A DNA stretch of 64,000 nucleotides from Lentzea sp. NEAU-D7. GTDB lineage: Bacteria > Actinomycetota > Actinomycetes > Mycobacteriales > Pseudonocardiaceae. The DNA is taken from positions 106,263 to 170,262 of the forward strand of contig NZ_JAPJDL010000021.1 of assembly GCF_026242055.1 (NCBI RefSeq), given 5' to 3'. Every line of letters begins with the position of its first letter. The stretch's first letter is position 1. A model generated the notes under the pieces. That model was not told the origin of the DNA. It did no database searches and saw nothing but the letters and a program-made list of their open reading frames with translations. The position numbers and the translations under genes were made by a program. Below are positions 8,807 to 17,124 of this stretch, piece by piece.

Positions 8807-9724
8807 GTGGTGCTGGGACGAGTGCATGCCGCCGTGAGCCTGCTGACCGCCGCAACGGTCCTGACGGGCTGTAGCAGCACGGTGTCGGACATCAAGATAA
8901 CGATGGCCACCGGCAGCGAGAGCGGCGTCTACTACTCGCTGGGCAACGGCCTGGCGGACATCTGGAGCGGCCGGCTCGGCATCGTGCGGCCCCAGGTCGT
9001 CCGCACGGACGGGTCCAAGGACAACGTGACCCGGCTCGTCAAGGGCCAGGCCCAGGTCGGCTTCTCGCAGGCGGACGCGGTCGAGGGCGTCGAGGGCGCC
9101 TCCCGGCTGCGTGCGCTGGCGCGCATGCACGACGACTACCTGCAGGTCATCGTCCGCGCCGACCTGCCGGTGACGAAGCTGCGCGAGCTGTCGGGACTGC
9201 GGGTGTCGATCGGCGCGACCGGGTCGGGCGTCGAGATCATCGCGAGCCGGCTGCTGCAGGCCGAGAACGTGACGCCCCAGGCGGTGAACCTGAGCCTGAA
9301 CGACTCCGCCGAGGCGATGCAGGAGGGCAGGATCGACGCGTTCTTCTGGTCGGGCGGCCTGCCCACGAGCAGGATCACCGACCTCACCAAGGGGCTCGGC
9401 GTGCGGATGCTCGACCTGAAGGACGAACTGCCGAGGTTCCGCCAGCAGTACCCGGTGTACGGGTCGGCGACGCTGCCCGCGTCGATCTACAACCTGCAGT
9501 CCGGGCCGGTCATCACCCTCGTCGTGCGCAACTTCCTGCTCGTCGACGAGTCGATGCCCGACGACGTGGCCGAGGCGCTCGTGCGGCAGCTCTTCGACGG
9601 CCAGCCCGAGCTCGTGAAGGCCCACTCGGCGGCGCGCACGATCGAGCAGCGGTCGGCGATCGAGACGTCACCGGTACCGCTGCACAACGGCGCGATGCGC
9701 TACTACCGCGACTCCAAGGTCTAG
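8807..9724 (+). CDS. TAXI-family solute-binding lipoprotein
   Basis: A 305-residue lipoprotein with lipobox V-L-T-G-C (Cys22) and the TAXI-family core, including M-A-T-G-S-E-S-G-V-Y-Y near residue 32. TAXI proteins are substrate-binding components of TRAP transporters for organic acids or glutamate-like ligands, yet no TRAP membrane subunits are encoded nearby. It ends in a shared CTAG with the convergent sensor-kinase gene (both stops are TAG and overlap by four bases). The context suggests a binding protein that presents a ligand to the adjacent sensor kinase, which is a hypothesis. Starts at GTG 8807 and GTG 8810 are equally possible. Confidence 0.85.
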   Translation: MVLGRVHAAVSLLTAATVLTGCSSTVSDIKITMATGSESGVYYSLGNGLADIWSGRLGIVRPQVVRTDGSKDNVTRLVKGQAQVGFSQADAVEGVEGASRLRALARMHDDYLQVIVRADLPVTKLRELSGLRVSIGATGSGVEIIASRLLQAENVTPQAVNLSLNDSAEAMQEGRIDAFFWSGGLPTSRITDLTKGLGVRMLDLKDELPRFRQQYPVYGSATLPASIYNLQSGPVITLVVRNFLLVDESMPDDVAEALVRQLFDGQPELVKAHSAARTIEQRSAIETSPVPLHNGAMRYYRDSKV

Positions 9725-11106
9725 ACGGCCGGCAGCGTGACCACGACCTTCAGGCCGCCGTCCTCCGGCGACTCGAGCGCGACGGTTCCGTCGACGCGTT
9801 CGACCAGCAGCCGCACGATCGAGAGCCCCAGCCCGGAGCCCGGCACGTTCTGGTGAGCCGGGCTGCGCCAGAACCGGTCGGTGGCCCGCTCGAGCTCGTC
9901 GGGCTGCAGGCCGGGCCCGTGGTCGGCCACGGAGAGCCGGATGACGCCACCGGACTTGCGGGCGTCGACCACGATCAGCGTGCCCTCCGCGGTGAACTTC
10001 AGCGCGTTGTCGAGCAGCGCGTCGAGGATCGTCTCGACTCCGCGCGGCGGGACGAGCGCCATGCCGACCCGTTCGCCGTCGAGCACGAGGTGCACCTCCT
10101 TCGCCGCCGCGGCCGACGACCACGCGGACAACCGCGCCGCCACGGACTTGTCGACGTCGACCGGGACCGGGTCCACGGAACTGGACTCGGCGCGCGCCAT
10201 GGCGAGCAGCTCGTCGAGGATGCGGTTGAGCCGGTCGGTCTCGCTGAGCGCCTCGACCTGGTGCACCTCCGCCTCGGAGTCGACGTGACCCTCCAGGTTG
10301 GACAGCCGGAGTTTCAGCGCCGTCAACGGGTTGCGAAGCTGGTGTGACGCGTCCGCGACGAAGGCCCGTTGCGCGGCCAGCACGTCGCTCACGTTCGCGG
10401 CCATCTGGTCGAACGAGCGCGACAGCTGCCGCAGTTCCGGCGGCCCGGACTCCGCGCCCACCGGCGGCACCGGCCGGCCCGACACGACCGCGGCGAGGAG
10501 CTTGCCCGTCGCCTCGTCCAGCGCCTGCACCGGCCGCAGCGTCCAGCGCACGACCGGCAGCGCCAGCAGCACCGCGAGCGCCAGCACCAGCAGGCTTCCG
10601 GCGAGCAGCAGGGCCCACCACGCGAGCACCTCGAAGCGGGTCTTGGCGGTCGGCGAGAACGTGATGACCGCGCCGCGCACCTCGCCGTCGACCAGCACCG
10701 GTTCGGCGAGCACGACCTTGGTGTCGCTCCACGGCGCGAACAGCTCCGGCGCGACCGGCAGACGCCCGGCCAGCGCCTTGCTGACGAGGTCCTGCACGGC
10801 CGGGTCACCGAGCGCCAGGTCGTTGCGCGAGGCCACCAGCGGCACGGTCGGCGCGTCGCGGGCCACCACGGCCACGCCGATGTCGTACAGCTCGTCGTAG
10901 CGCTCCAGCTCGGCGCGCAGCAGGTGCGGGCTGTCGTCGATCAGCGGCCGTTGCGCCAGCGACGCGAACCGGCTGGTGTCGGTGAGCCGGTCGAGGAACA
11001 TCTCCTGCTGCTCGGCCGCCGCCACGTTGCGGCCCAGCGGCACTCCCAGGCCCACGAGCACCAGCACGATCAGGGCGAGCACCACGCCCAGCAGTCGCGA
11101 CCTCAC
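9721..11106 (-). CDS. sensor histidine kinase (GluK-like)
   Basis: A 461-residue membrane kinase: TM1 about 7-27, an extracytoplasmic sensor of about 125 residues, TM2 about 157-180, HAMP, a HisKA box with the phospho-acceptor His in A-D-A-S-H-Q-L-R-N-P-L-T-A-L, and a C-terminal HATPase with D-H-G-P-G-L and G-S-G-L-G-L-S-I-V motifs. It lies 53 bases downstream of the response-regulator gene, in one operon. In Streptomyces coelicolor a GluR-GluK pair adjoins gluABCD and responds to external glutamate (family knowledge); the same layout here makes GluK the best guess. Confidence 0.85.
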   Translation of the reverse strand: MRSRLLGVVLALIVLVLVGLGVPLGRNVAAAEQQEMFLDRLTDTSRFASLAQRPLIDDSPHLLRAELERYDELYDIGVAVVARDAPTVPLVASRNDLALGDPAVQDLVSKALAGRLPVAPELFAPWSDTKVVLAEPVLVDGEVRGAVITFSPTAKTRFEVLAWWALLLAGSLLVLALAVLLALPVVRWTLRPVQALDEATGKLLAAVVSGRPVPPVGAESGPPELRQLSRSFDQMAANVSDVLAAQRAFVADASHQLRNPLTALKLRLSNLEGHVDSEAEVHQVEALSETDRLNRILDELLAMARAESSSVDPVPVDVDKSVAARLSAWSSAAAAKEVHLVLDGERVGMALVPPRGVETILDALLDNALKFTAEGTLIVVDARKSGGVIRLSVADHGPGLQPDELERATDRFWRSPAHQNVPGSGLGLSIVRLLVERVDGTVALESPEDGGLKVVVTLPAV

Positions 11107-11159
11107 AGGCCGTCACCCGCCCGGTCGCGACACGCCGCCGAAAGATCACCCAATCGAGA

Positions 11160-11834
11160 TCACACCTGCCCCAGCCGGTATCCGACGCCGCGCACGGTCT
11201 CCAGCAGCGAGGGCCTGCCCAGCTTCGTCCTCAGCGTGGCGACGTGCACGTCCAGCGTCCGGTTCGCGCCGGACCACGTGCGGCCCCACACCTCGGCGAG
11301 GATGCGCTCGCGCGTGCACACCGCGCCACCCGCGGCCATCACCAGGGCGAGCACCTGGAACTCCTTGCGGGACAGGGCGACCGACTCCCCCGCCACCGTG
11401 ACCTCGTGACGTCCCAGGTCGACGCGCACGTCACCGGTCTCGAACACCTCTGTGGACACCGCGCCCACACCGACCGGATCGGCACCGCGGCGCCGCCGGA
11501 CGGCGTGCACCCGCGCGACGAGTTCGCCCACGTCGTAAGGCTTGACGAGGTAGTCGTCGGCCCCGGCGTGCAGGCCGAGGATCCTGTCGTCGATCTCTCC
11601 TCTCGCGGACACCACGATGATCGCGACGTCCGAAGCGGCCCTGATGGCACGGCACAGGGTGACGCCGTCCATGTCGGGCAGGCCGAGGTCGAGCAGCACC
11701 ACGTCGACGCCGGCGAGGCGGTCGAGCGTGCCGCGGCCCGTGGCCTGCCGGTCCACGTGGAAACCCCGTCTGGTCAGGGCTGGGACCAAGGCCTCGGCGA
11801 CCCTGTCGTCGTCCTCGACGAGCAGCACGCGCAC
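11160..11834 (-). CDS. OmpR-family response regulator (GluR-like)
   Basis: A 224-residue regulator with a receiver domain (acidic pair E-D-D near residue 7, phospho-acceptor Asp in V-V-L-L-D-L-G-L-P, Lys in Y-L-V-K-P-Y-D) and a C-terminal winged helix (R-T-L-D-V-H-V-A-T-L-R-T-K-L-G). The GTG at 11834 is preceded by GGGAGGT at good spacing, so the longer frame to 11927 is rejected. It is divergent from gluA over 135 bases, and is therefore likely to act on that shared region. Partner of the kinase gene directly downstream. Confidence 0.9.
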   Translation of the reverse strand: MRVLLVEDDDRVAEALVPALTRRGFHVDRQATGRGTLDRLAGVDVVLLDLGLPDMDGVTLCRAIRAASDVAIIVVSARGEIDDRILGLHAGADDYLVKPYDVGELVARVHAVRRRRGADPVGVGAVSTEVFETGDVRVDLGRHEVTVAGESVALSRKEFQVLALVMAAGGAVCTRERILAEVWGRTWSGANRTLDVHVATLRTKLGRPSLLETVRGVGYRLGQV

Positions 11835-11969
11835 TTTCGCTACCTCCCGGGCAACCGATGTCTGCCTGTGACAGAGTTGAGACCCTAAGTCTTGCTCAAT
11901 GTCCTGGACTGGTGTGGTGGCGGACACCTAGGTTTCCGCCAACGCCGACGACCCCAAATGGAGGACTGG

Positions 11970-12722
11970 ATGACTGCCGCCTCTGCACCGCCGATGATTC
12001 GTGTGGCGGGTGTGGACAAGTTCTTCGGCCCGTTGCACGTGCTCAAGAACGTGCAGCTGGAAGTGCCGAAGGGGCAGGTCGTGGTCGTGCTGGGGCCGTC
12101 GGGTTCCGGTAAGTCGACCCTGTGCCGGACCATCAACCGCCTCGAGCCGATCGATTCGGGCGTCATCGAGGTCGACGGGCAGCCGCTTCCCGCCGAAGGA
12201 AAAGAACTGGCCCGCCTTCGTGCCGATGTCGGCATGGTGTTCCAGTCCTTCAACCTTTTCGCGCACAAAACCATCGTCGAGAACGTCATGCTCGCTCCGG
12301 TGAAGGTGCGCAAGACGCCCGCCGCCGACGCGCGCAAGACCGCGATGGAGCTGCTGGAGCGGGTCGGGATCGCGAACCAGGCCGACAAGTTCCCCGCGCA
12401 GCTCTCCGGTGGCCAGCAGCAGCGCGCGGCGATCGCCCGCGCGCTGGCGATGAAGCCCAAGGTGATGCTGTTCGACGAGCCGACCTCGGCGCTCGACCCC
12501 GAGATGGTCCAGGAGGTCCTGGACGTCATGACGGGCCTGGCCAAGGACGGGATGACCATGCTGGTCGTCACGCACGAGATGGGCTTCGCCCGCAAGGCCG
12601 CGGACCGGGTGATCTTCATGTCCGACGGCGAGGTGGTCGAGGACTCGACACCCGAAGAGTTCTTCTCGGCCCCGAAGTCCAACCGCGCGAAGGACTTCCT
12701 TGGCAAGATCCTGACTCACTAG
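11970..12722 (+). CDS. gluA: glutamate ABC transporter ATP-binding protein
   Basis: A 250-residue polar amino-acid ABC ATPase. Walker A G-P-S-G-S-G-K-S-T, signature L-S-G-G-Q-Q-Q-R and Walker B V-M-L-F-D-E-P-T-S-A-L-D are intact. The ATG at 11970 follows GGAGG by five bases; the upstream open frame to 11892 has no ribosome-binding site. It heads a four-gene operon with the same order as gluABCD of Corynebacterium and Streptomyces, energising uptake of glutamate across the membrane. Confidence 0.93.
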   Translation: MTAASAPPMIRVAGVDKFFGPLHVLKNVQLEVPKGQVVVVLGPSGSGKSTLCRTINRLEPIDSGVIEVDGQPLPAEGKELARLRADVGMVFQSFNLFAHKTIVENVMLAPVKVRKTPAADARKTAMELLERVGIANQADKFPAQLSGGQQQRAAIARALAMKPKVMLFDEPTSALDPEMVQEVLDVMTGLAKDGMTMLVVTHEMGFARKAADRVIFMSDGEVVEDSTPEEFFSAPKSNRAKDFLGKILTH

Positions 12723-12761
12723 TAGTCAGCCCACTTTCGAACGAATGGCAGGAGAAGGACG

Positions 12762-13652
12762 ATGAGGGTTCGCACCCTTGCGGCGGTGCTGCTGACGGGC
12801 GCACTGGCCCTGACCGCGTGTGGCAAGGAGGGCAGCCCGACCGACACGGCGGCGCCCGCCGGCCTGTTCGAGGTCGCCAAGGACGTCAAGGTCGACGGCT
12901 CGCCCACGTTCGAGAAGATCAAGACCCGCGGCTCGCTGATCGTCGGCGTCAAGGAAGACCAGCCGGGTCTCGGCTACAAGGACCCGACGACCAACAAGTA
13001 CAGCGGCTTCGACATCGACATCGCGCGGCTGGTCTCGGCGAAGCTCGGCTTCGACCCCGAGAAGATCCAGTTCAAGACGATCCAGTCGGCCGCCCGCGAG
13101 CAGGCGCTGATCAACGGTGACGTCGACTACTACGTCGGCACCTACACGATCAACGCGGGCCGCAAGGAGAAGGTCTCGTTCGCGGGCCCGTACTTCGTCG
13201 CCGGCCAGGACCTGCTGGTGAAGAAGGACAACACCGACATCACCGGCAAGGAGACCCTCAAGGGCAAGAAGGTGTGCTCGGTGACCGGCTCCACGCCGGC
13301 CAAGCGCATCAAGGACGAGAAGCTGACCGAGGAAGGCAACGTCCTCGAGTTCCAGGGCTACTCGCAGTGCGTCACCAAGCTCCTCAACGGTGAGGTCGAC
13401 GCCGTCACCACCGACGACGCGATCCTCAAGGGCTACGCCGCCGCCGAGGAGGGCAAGCTGAAGGTCGTCGGTAAGACGTTCTCCAGCGAGCCGTACGGCA
13501 TCGGCCTGCCGAAGGACGACAAGGCCCTGCGCGACAAGGTGAACGACATCCTGCAGGCCTCGCTGGACGACGGCTCGTGGCAGAAGATCTACGACGGCAC
13601 GCTGGGCAAGTCCGGCTCGTCCGCCGAGAAGCCGAAGATCGACCGGTACTGA
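12762..13652 (+). CDS. gluB: glutamate-binding lipoprotein
   Basis: A 296-residue periplasmic-binding-protein family 3 lipoprotein; lipobox L-T-A-C (Cys20). The mature part begins with the family segment I-K-T-R-G-S-L-I-V-G-V-K and includes Y-S-G-F-D-I-D-I-A-R. Residue spacing matches GluB-type glutamate receptors tethered outside the membrane. It is followed by a strong intergenic hairpin that may raise its expression over that of the permeases. Confidence 0.92.
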   Translation: MRVRTLAAVLLTGALALTACGKEGSPTDTAAPAGLFEVAKDVKVDGSPTFEKIKTRGSLIVGVKEDQPGLGYKDPTTNKYSGFDIDIARLVSAKLGFDPEKIQFKTIQSAAREQALINGDVDYYVGTYTINAGRKEKVSFAGPYFVAGQDLLVKKDNTDITGKETLKGKKVCSVTGSTPAKRIKDEKLTEEGNVLEFQGYSQCVTKLLNGEVDAVTTDDAILKGYAAAEEGKLKVVGKTFSSEPYGIGLPKDDKALRDKVNDILQASLDDGSWQKIYDGTLGKSGSSAEKPKIDRY

Positions 13653-13665
13653 CGGTTCCTCACGT

Positions 13666-13696
13666 GGCCGGTGGATCCCACGTGGGTCCACCGGCC
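13666..13696 (+). terminator. gluB-gluC intercistronic hairpin
   Basis: A 10-bp perfect inverted repeat (13666-13675 with 13687-13696) whose loop itself contains the palindrome CCCACGTGGG, so the whole can fold as one nearly continuous stem. It lies 14 bases after the gluB stop and 36 bases before gluC. Such hairpins after solute-binding-protein genes commonly act as partial terminators or 3'-end stabilisers; which of these applies is not visible. Confidence 0.65.
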
Positions 13697-13731
13697 GTTC
13701 CTTTGAAGGCGGACGGACGGCAAGGAAACCG

Positions 13732-14379
13732 ATGAGCGTCCTCACCAACAACCTAGATCTGTTCCTGCGCGCTTTTGGTCAGACACTCCAGCTCTTCGCC
13801 GTCTCCGCGGTGCTGTCGCTGGTGCTGGGCACGTTCCTCGCGGCGCTGAGGGTCAGCCCGGTACCGGTGTTCCGCGGTGTCGGCACGGCGTACGTGACGG
13901 TCCTGCGCAACACGCCGCTGACGCTGGTCTTCGTCTTCTTCGTGTTCGCGTACCCGCTGCTGGAGATCCTGAAGATCGACGAGTACACCGCCGCGGTGGT
14001 GGCGCTGTCGCTCTACACGGCGGCGTTCGTCTGCGAGGTCGTGCGGTCGGGCATCAACACGGTGCCGGTCGGCCAGGCGGAGGCGTCCCGCGCCCTCGGC
14101 CTGACGTTCACGCAGATGCTCGGCAACGTGGTGCTGCCCCAGGCGTTGCGGTCGGTGGTGCCGCCGATGACGAGCACCATGATCGCGTTGCTGAAGAACA
14201 CGACGGTCGCGTCGGGCTTCGCCGTCTTCCAGGCGGGCAACATCCGCGAGCAGCTGTCGGACCAGGGTGACAACGTCCTCGTCGGACTCGTGTGGGTCGC
14301 AATCGGGTTCGTCATCCTCGTGATGCCGCTGACGTACGTCCAGCAGGTCTTCGAGAAGCGGTGGAGCGTGGCCCGATGA
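13732..14379 (+). CDS. gluC: glutamate ABC transporter permease
   Basis: A 215-residue HisM-type inner-membrane permease with about five helices and the EAA loop G-Q-A-E-A-S-R-A-L-G-L that contacts the ATPase. The Shine-Dalgarno AAGGAAA precedes the ATG. The stop overlaps the next start as ATGA, indicating coupling with gluD. Third gene of the glutamate-uptake operon. Confidence 0.92.
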   Translation: MSVLTNNLDLFLRAFGQTLQLFAVSAVLSLVLGTFLAALRVSPVPVFRGVGTAYVTVLRNTPLTLVFVFFVFAYPLLEILKIDEYTAAVVALSLYTAAFVCEVVRSGINTVPVGQAEASRALGLTFTQMLGNVVLPQALRSVVPPMTSTMIALLKNTTVASGFAVFQAGNIREQLSDQGDNVLVGLVWVAIGFVILVMPLTYVQQVFEKRWSVAR

Positions 14380-15266
14380 GCATGGTGCTGTTCGACGTCC
14401 CGGGCCCCAAGGCCCGCATCCGTCACAAGATCATGGCCGTCATCGGCATCGCGGCGGTGGTCGCGGCGCTGGTGTACGTGGTGATGAGGTTCATCGTCAC
14501 CGACCAGTTCACCGCTCGAAGGCTCGACTGGATCAACTACAAGCAGATCCAGCTCTCGCTCGTCGAGGCCATCGGCAACACGCTCGGCGCGTTCGCCGTC
14601 GGCGCGGTGCTGGCCCTCGTGTTCGGCGCGATCTTCGCCGCGGCGCGGCTGTCCGACCACGCCTGGGTGCGCGCACCCGCGGCGGTCATCGTCGAGGTCT
14701 TCCGCGCGATCCCCCTCGTGATCATGATGTTCTTCTTCTACTACGGCCTTCCCGTGGCCGGGGTGAAGCTGAGCGCGTTCACGGCGGTCGTGATCAGCCT
14801 GATGCTGTACAACGGCTCGGTGCTCGCGGAGATCTTCCGCGCCGGCATCAACTCGCTGCCGAAGGGCCAGAGCGAGGCCGCGTACGCGCTGGGCATGCGC
14901 AAGACCCAGGTGATGACGTTCGTCCTGCTGCCGCAGGCGTTGCGGGCGATGCTGCCGACCATCATCAGCCAGCTCGTCGTGCTGCTGAAGGACACCGCGC
15001 TCGGCTTCCTCATCACCTTCGAGGAGCTGCTGCGGTGGGGTACGCGCATCGGTGGTGACGCGGTCAACTTCGGCCGTCCGATGATCTCGGTGATGATCGT
15101 GGTCGCCCTGGTCTACATCGGACTGTGCCTGTTGCTCACGTGGCTCGCCACCTACCTCGAGAAGCGCAACCGCCGCAACAAGAAAGTCATCAAGCTCGAC
15201 AACGACGACGCCGGGCAGGTCCAGCTCGGCAACGCGTCCGCGGCAGTCGGTGGGGTCACCGTCTGA
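14376..15266 (+). CDS. gluD: glutamate ABC transporter permease
   Basis: A 296-residue second permease, longer than GluC because of an N-terminal cytoplasmic segment and an extra loop (about residues 30-60). The EAA loop G-Q-S-E-A-A-Y-A-L-G-M is present. The ATG at 14376 overlaps the gluC stop; the longer frame from 14292 is out of the operon logic. The C-terminal tail K-R-N-R-R-N-K-K is strongly basic and cytoplasmic. A terminator follows 20 bases after the stop. Confidence 0.92.
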   Translation: MSMVLFDVPGPKARIRHKIMAVIGIAAVVAALVYVVMRFIVTDQFTARRLDWINYKQIQLSLVEAIGNTLGAFAVGAVLALVFGAIFAAARLSDHAWVRAPAAVIVEVFRAIPLVIMMFFFYYGLPVAGVKLSAFTAVVISLMLYNGSVLAEIFRAGINSLPKGQSEAAYALGMRKTQVMTFVLLPQALRAMLPTIISQLVVLLKDTALGFLITFEELLRWGTRIGGDAVNFGRPMISVMIVVALVYIGLCLLLTWLATYLEKRNRRNKKVIKLDNDDAGQVQLGNASAAVGGVTV

Positions 15267-15285
15267 TCCGCCGGGTCGCAGGGAA

Positions 15286-15314
15286 CGGGGCGTGTCCACA
15301 TCGGACACGCCCCG
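15286..15314. terminator. terminator after gluABCD
   Basis: A perfect 12-bp stem (15286-15297 with 15303-15314) with a 5-base loop, 20 bases after the gluD stop and just before the stop of the convergent small gene, so it can serve both strands. Confidence 0.85.
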
Positions 15315-15330
15315 TCGCTGCTTCCGGAGG

Positions 15331-15669
15331 TCAGACGTTCCAGTCGACGACACCGCACCAGTCCTGCCTCGCCTCCCCCACGACGTCGAGGCAGAACGTG
15401 GTGCCGGCGCGGAAGTTCGTGCCGAGCAGCCGGCGCGAGCGGTCGCCCGCCGGGAACAGCACGGGGCTGCCCGCCACCCGGTGGTCGCCGTCGCGCGACC
15501 ACCGGATCTCCAGGTCGGCCTGACTGGCCGTGACCCTGAGGTAGACGTCCGAGCCGTCGACGGTGATCGTGCGGACGGCGTGCAGGTCGGCGGATGCGGT
15601 GCGCATGGCGCGGAACGTATCGGCGGGAACGGAACCGGGTCGTCTCACGAACAGTGGATCTCCCGTCAA
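15331..15669 (-). CDS. small protein of unknown function
   Basis: Up to 112 residues; not recognised. The C-terminal part alternates hydrophobic and polar residues (R-T-I-T-V-D-G-S-D-V-Y-L-R-V-T) as in a small beta-sandwich or DUF of secreted/regulatory type, and contains two cysteines (F-C-L-D-V and D-W-C-G-V). No signal peptide or membrane helix is seen. The start is uncertain: TTG 15669, a GTG about 21 bases further in with GGGAG upstream, or ATG 15608. Codon use is normal for the genome, and it lies tidily between a terminator and a divergent regulator gene. Confidence 0.5.
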   Translation of the reverse strand: MTGDPLFVRRPGSVPADTFRAMRTASADLHAVRTITVDGSDVYLRVTASQADLEIRWSRDGDHRVAGSPVLFPAGDRSRRLLGTNFRAGTTFCLDVVGEARQDWCGVVDWNV

Positions 15670-15731
15670 CTTTCGCGGTACGCTCGTGGTGGGGGATCTA
15701 CCGCGGTGACGTCACATGAGTGAGGGGCATT

Positions 15732-16388
15732 GTGGCGCGCGTGCTTGTTGTCGACGACCAGCCGTTGTTCCGAGCGGGCCTGGTCGCGTTGCTGAACGCT
15801 GCACCTGATCTGACCGTCGTCGGCGAGGCCGGGGACGGCGTCACCGCGTCCGCGCTGGCCGAGTCGTCGAGACCGGACGTGATCCTGCTCGACATCCGCC
15901 TGCCGGGGCTGGCCGCGCTCAAACGCGTCGTGGCGTCCGCGCGGGTGCTGGTGCTGACCACCTTCGACCTGGACGAGTACGTCCACGAGGCGTTGCGGCT
16001 GGGCGCCGCCGGGTTCGTGCTGAAGGAGTCCGAACCGGCCCGCCTGATCGCCGCCATCACGGCCGTCGCCTCGGGCGAGATGCAGTTCAGCCCCACGGTG
16101 ATGCGCAGGCTCGTGGCGGCGTACCTGAGGGGCGACTCGGCTGTGGCGCCGTGGGGTTCGGCCGGCCTGGAGGAGCTGACGGACCGCGAGCGCGAGGTGC
16201 TGCGGCTGGTCGGCACCGGGCTGACGAACACGGCGATCGCGACCAGGCTGACGGTCACGGAGGGCACGGTGAAGACGCACCTCAACCGCGTGATGACGAA
16301 GCTGCGGCTGACCAGCCGGGCTCAGGCCGTGGTGATGGCGTACGAGTCCGGGCTGGTCATACCGCAGGCCGTCGCTAAGACCGCTTGA
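15732..16388 (+). CDS. NarL/LuxR-family response regulator, orphan
   Basis: About 218 residues: a receiver domain (V-V-D-D-Q-P, phospho-acceptor in I-L-L-D-I-R-L-P-G, Thr in L-T-T-F-D, Lys in F-V-L-K-E-S-E) and a C-terminal LuxR helix-turn-helix (L-T-D-R-E-R-E-V-L-R-L-V and T-V-K-T-H-L-N-R-V). The stretch after L-P-G is about eight residues shorter than in the typical NarL receiver, where M-D-G-L-E-A normally follows. The GTG at 15732 follows GAGGGG. No sensor kinase is adjacent. Its 3' end overlaps the convergent sdhB by 14 bases. Confidence 0.88.
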   Translation: MARVLVVDDQPLFRAGLVALLNAAPDLTVVGEAGDGVTASALAESSRPDVILLDIRLPGLAALKRVVASARVLVLTTFDLDEYVHEALRLGAAGFVLKESEPARLIAAITAVASGEMQFSPTVMRRLVAAYLRGDSAVAPWGSAGLEELTDREREVLRLVGTGLTNTAIATRLTVTEGTVKTHLNRVMTKLRLTSRAQAVVMAYESGLVIPQAVAKTA

Positions 16389-17124
16389 ACAGCTTGTTGC
16401 CGAGCCAGACGATCGGGTCGTACTTGCGGTCGGCGACGCGCTCCTTCATCGGGATGAGCGCGTTGTCGGTGATGTGGATGTGCTCGGGGCACACCTCGGT
16501 GCAGCACTTGGTGATGTTGCACAGGCCGAGGCCGTGCTCGTCCTGCGCCTGGTCGACGCGGTCCGCGGTGTCGAGCGGGTGCATCTCCAGTTCGGCGACC
16601 CGCATGAGGAACCGCGGCCCCGAGAACGCCTCCTTGTTCTCCTCGTGGTCACGCACCACGTGGCAGGTGTTCTGGCACAGGAAGCACTCGATGCACTTGC
16701 GGAACTCCTGCGAGCGCTCGACGTCGACCTGCTGCATCCGGTACTCGCCTGGAGCCAGGTCCTTCGGCGGCGCGAACGACGGGACCTCGCGCGCCTTGGT
16801 GTAGTTGAAGGACACGTCGGTCACGAGGTCGCGGATGATCGGGAACGTCCGCATCGGCGTGACCGTGATCGTCTCCGACTCCTGGAAGATCGACATCCGG
16901 GTCATGCAGAGCAGCCGCGGCCGTCCGTTGATCTCCGCCGAGCACGAGCCGCACTTGCCCGCCTTGCAGTTCCACCGCACCGCGAGGTCCGGGGCCTGGG
17001 TGGCCTGCAGCCGGTGGATGATGTCGAGGACGACCTCGCCCTCGTTGACCTCGACGGTGAAGTCCTCCAGCCCGCCGCCGGAGTCGTCACCGCGCCACAC
17101 CCGGAACTTGCCCTGGTAGCTCAT
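16375..17124 (-). CDS. sdhB: succinate dehydrogenase iron-sulfur subunit (Sdh1 type)
   Basis: A 249-residue iron-sulfur subunit. The plant-type [2Fe-2S] motif is C-K-A-G-K-C-G-S-C with a fourth Cys in R-L-L-C-M-T. The C-terminal domain has C-I-E-C-F-L-C-Q-N-T-C-H and C-N-I-T-K-C-C-T-E-V-C-P for the [4Fe-4S] and [3Fe-4S] clusters. It passes electrons from the flavoprotein to the membrane quinone site. The ATG overlaps the sdhA stop as ATGA. The gene order membrane subunit, flavoprotein, FeS matches Rv0249c-Rv0247c. Confidence 0.93.
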   Translation of the reverse strand: MSYQGKFRVWRGDDSGGGLEDFTVEVNEGEVVLDIIHRLQATQAPDLAVRWNCKAGKCGSCSAEINGRPRLLCMTRMSIFQESETITVTPMRTFPIIRDLVTDVSFNYTKAREVPSFAPPKDLAPGEYRMQQVDVERSQEFRKCIECFLCQNTCHVVRDHEENKEAFSGPRFLMRVAELEMHPLDTADRVDQAQDEHGLGLCNITKCCTEVCPEHIHITDNALIPMKERVADRKYDPIVWLGNKLFKRS

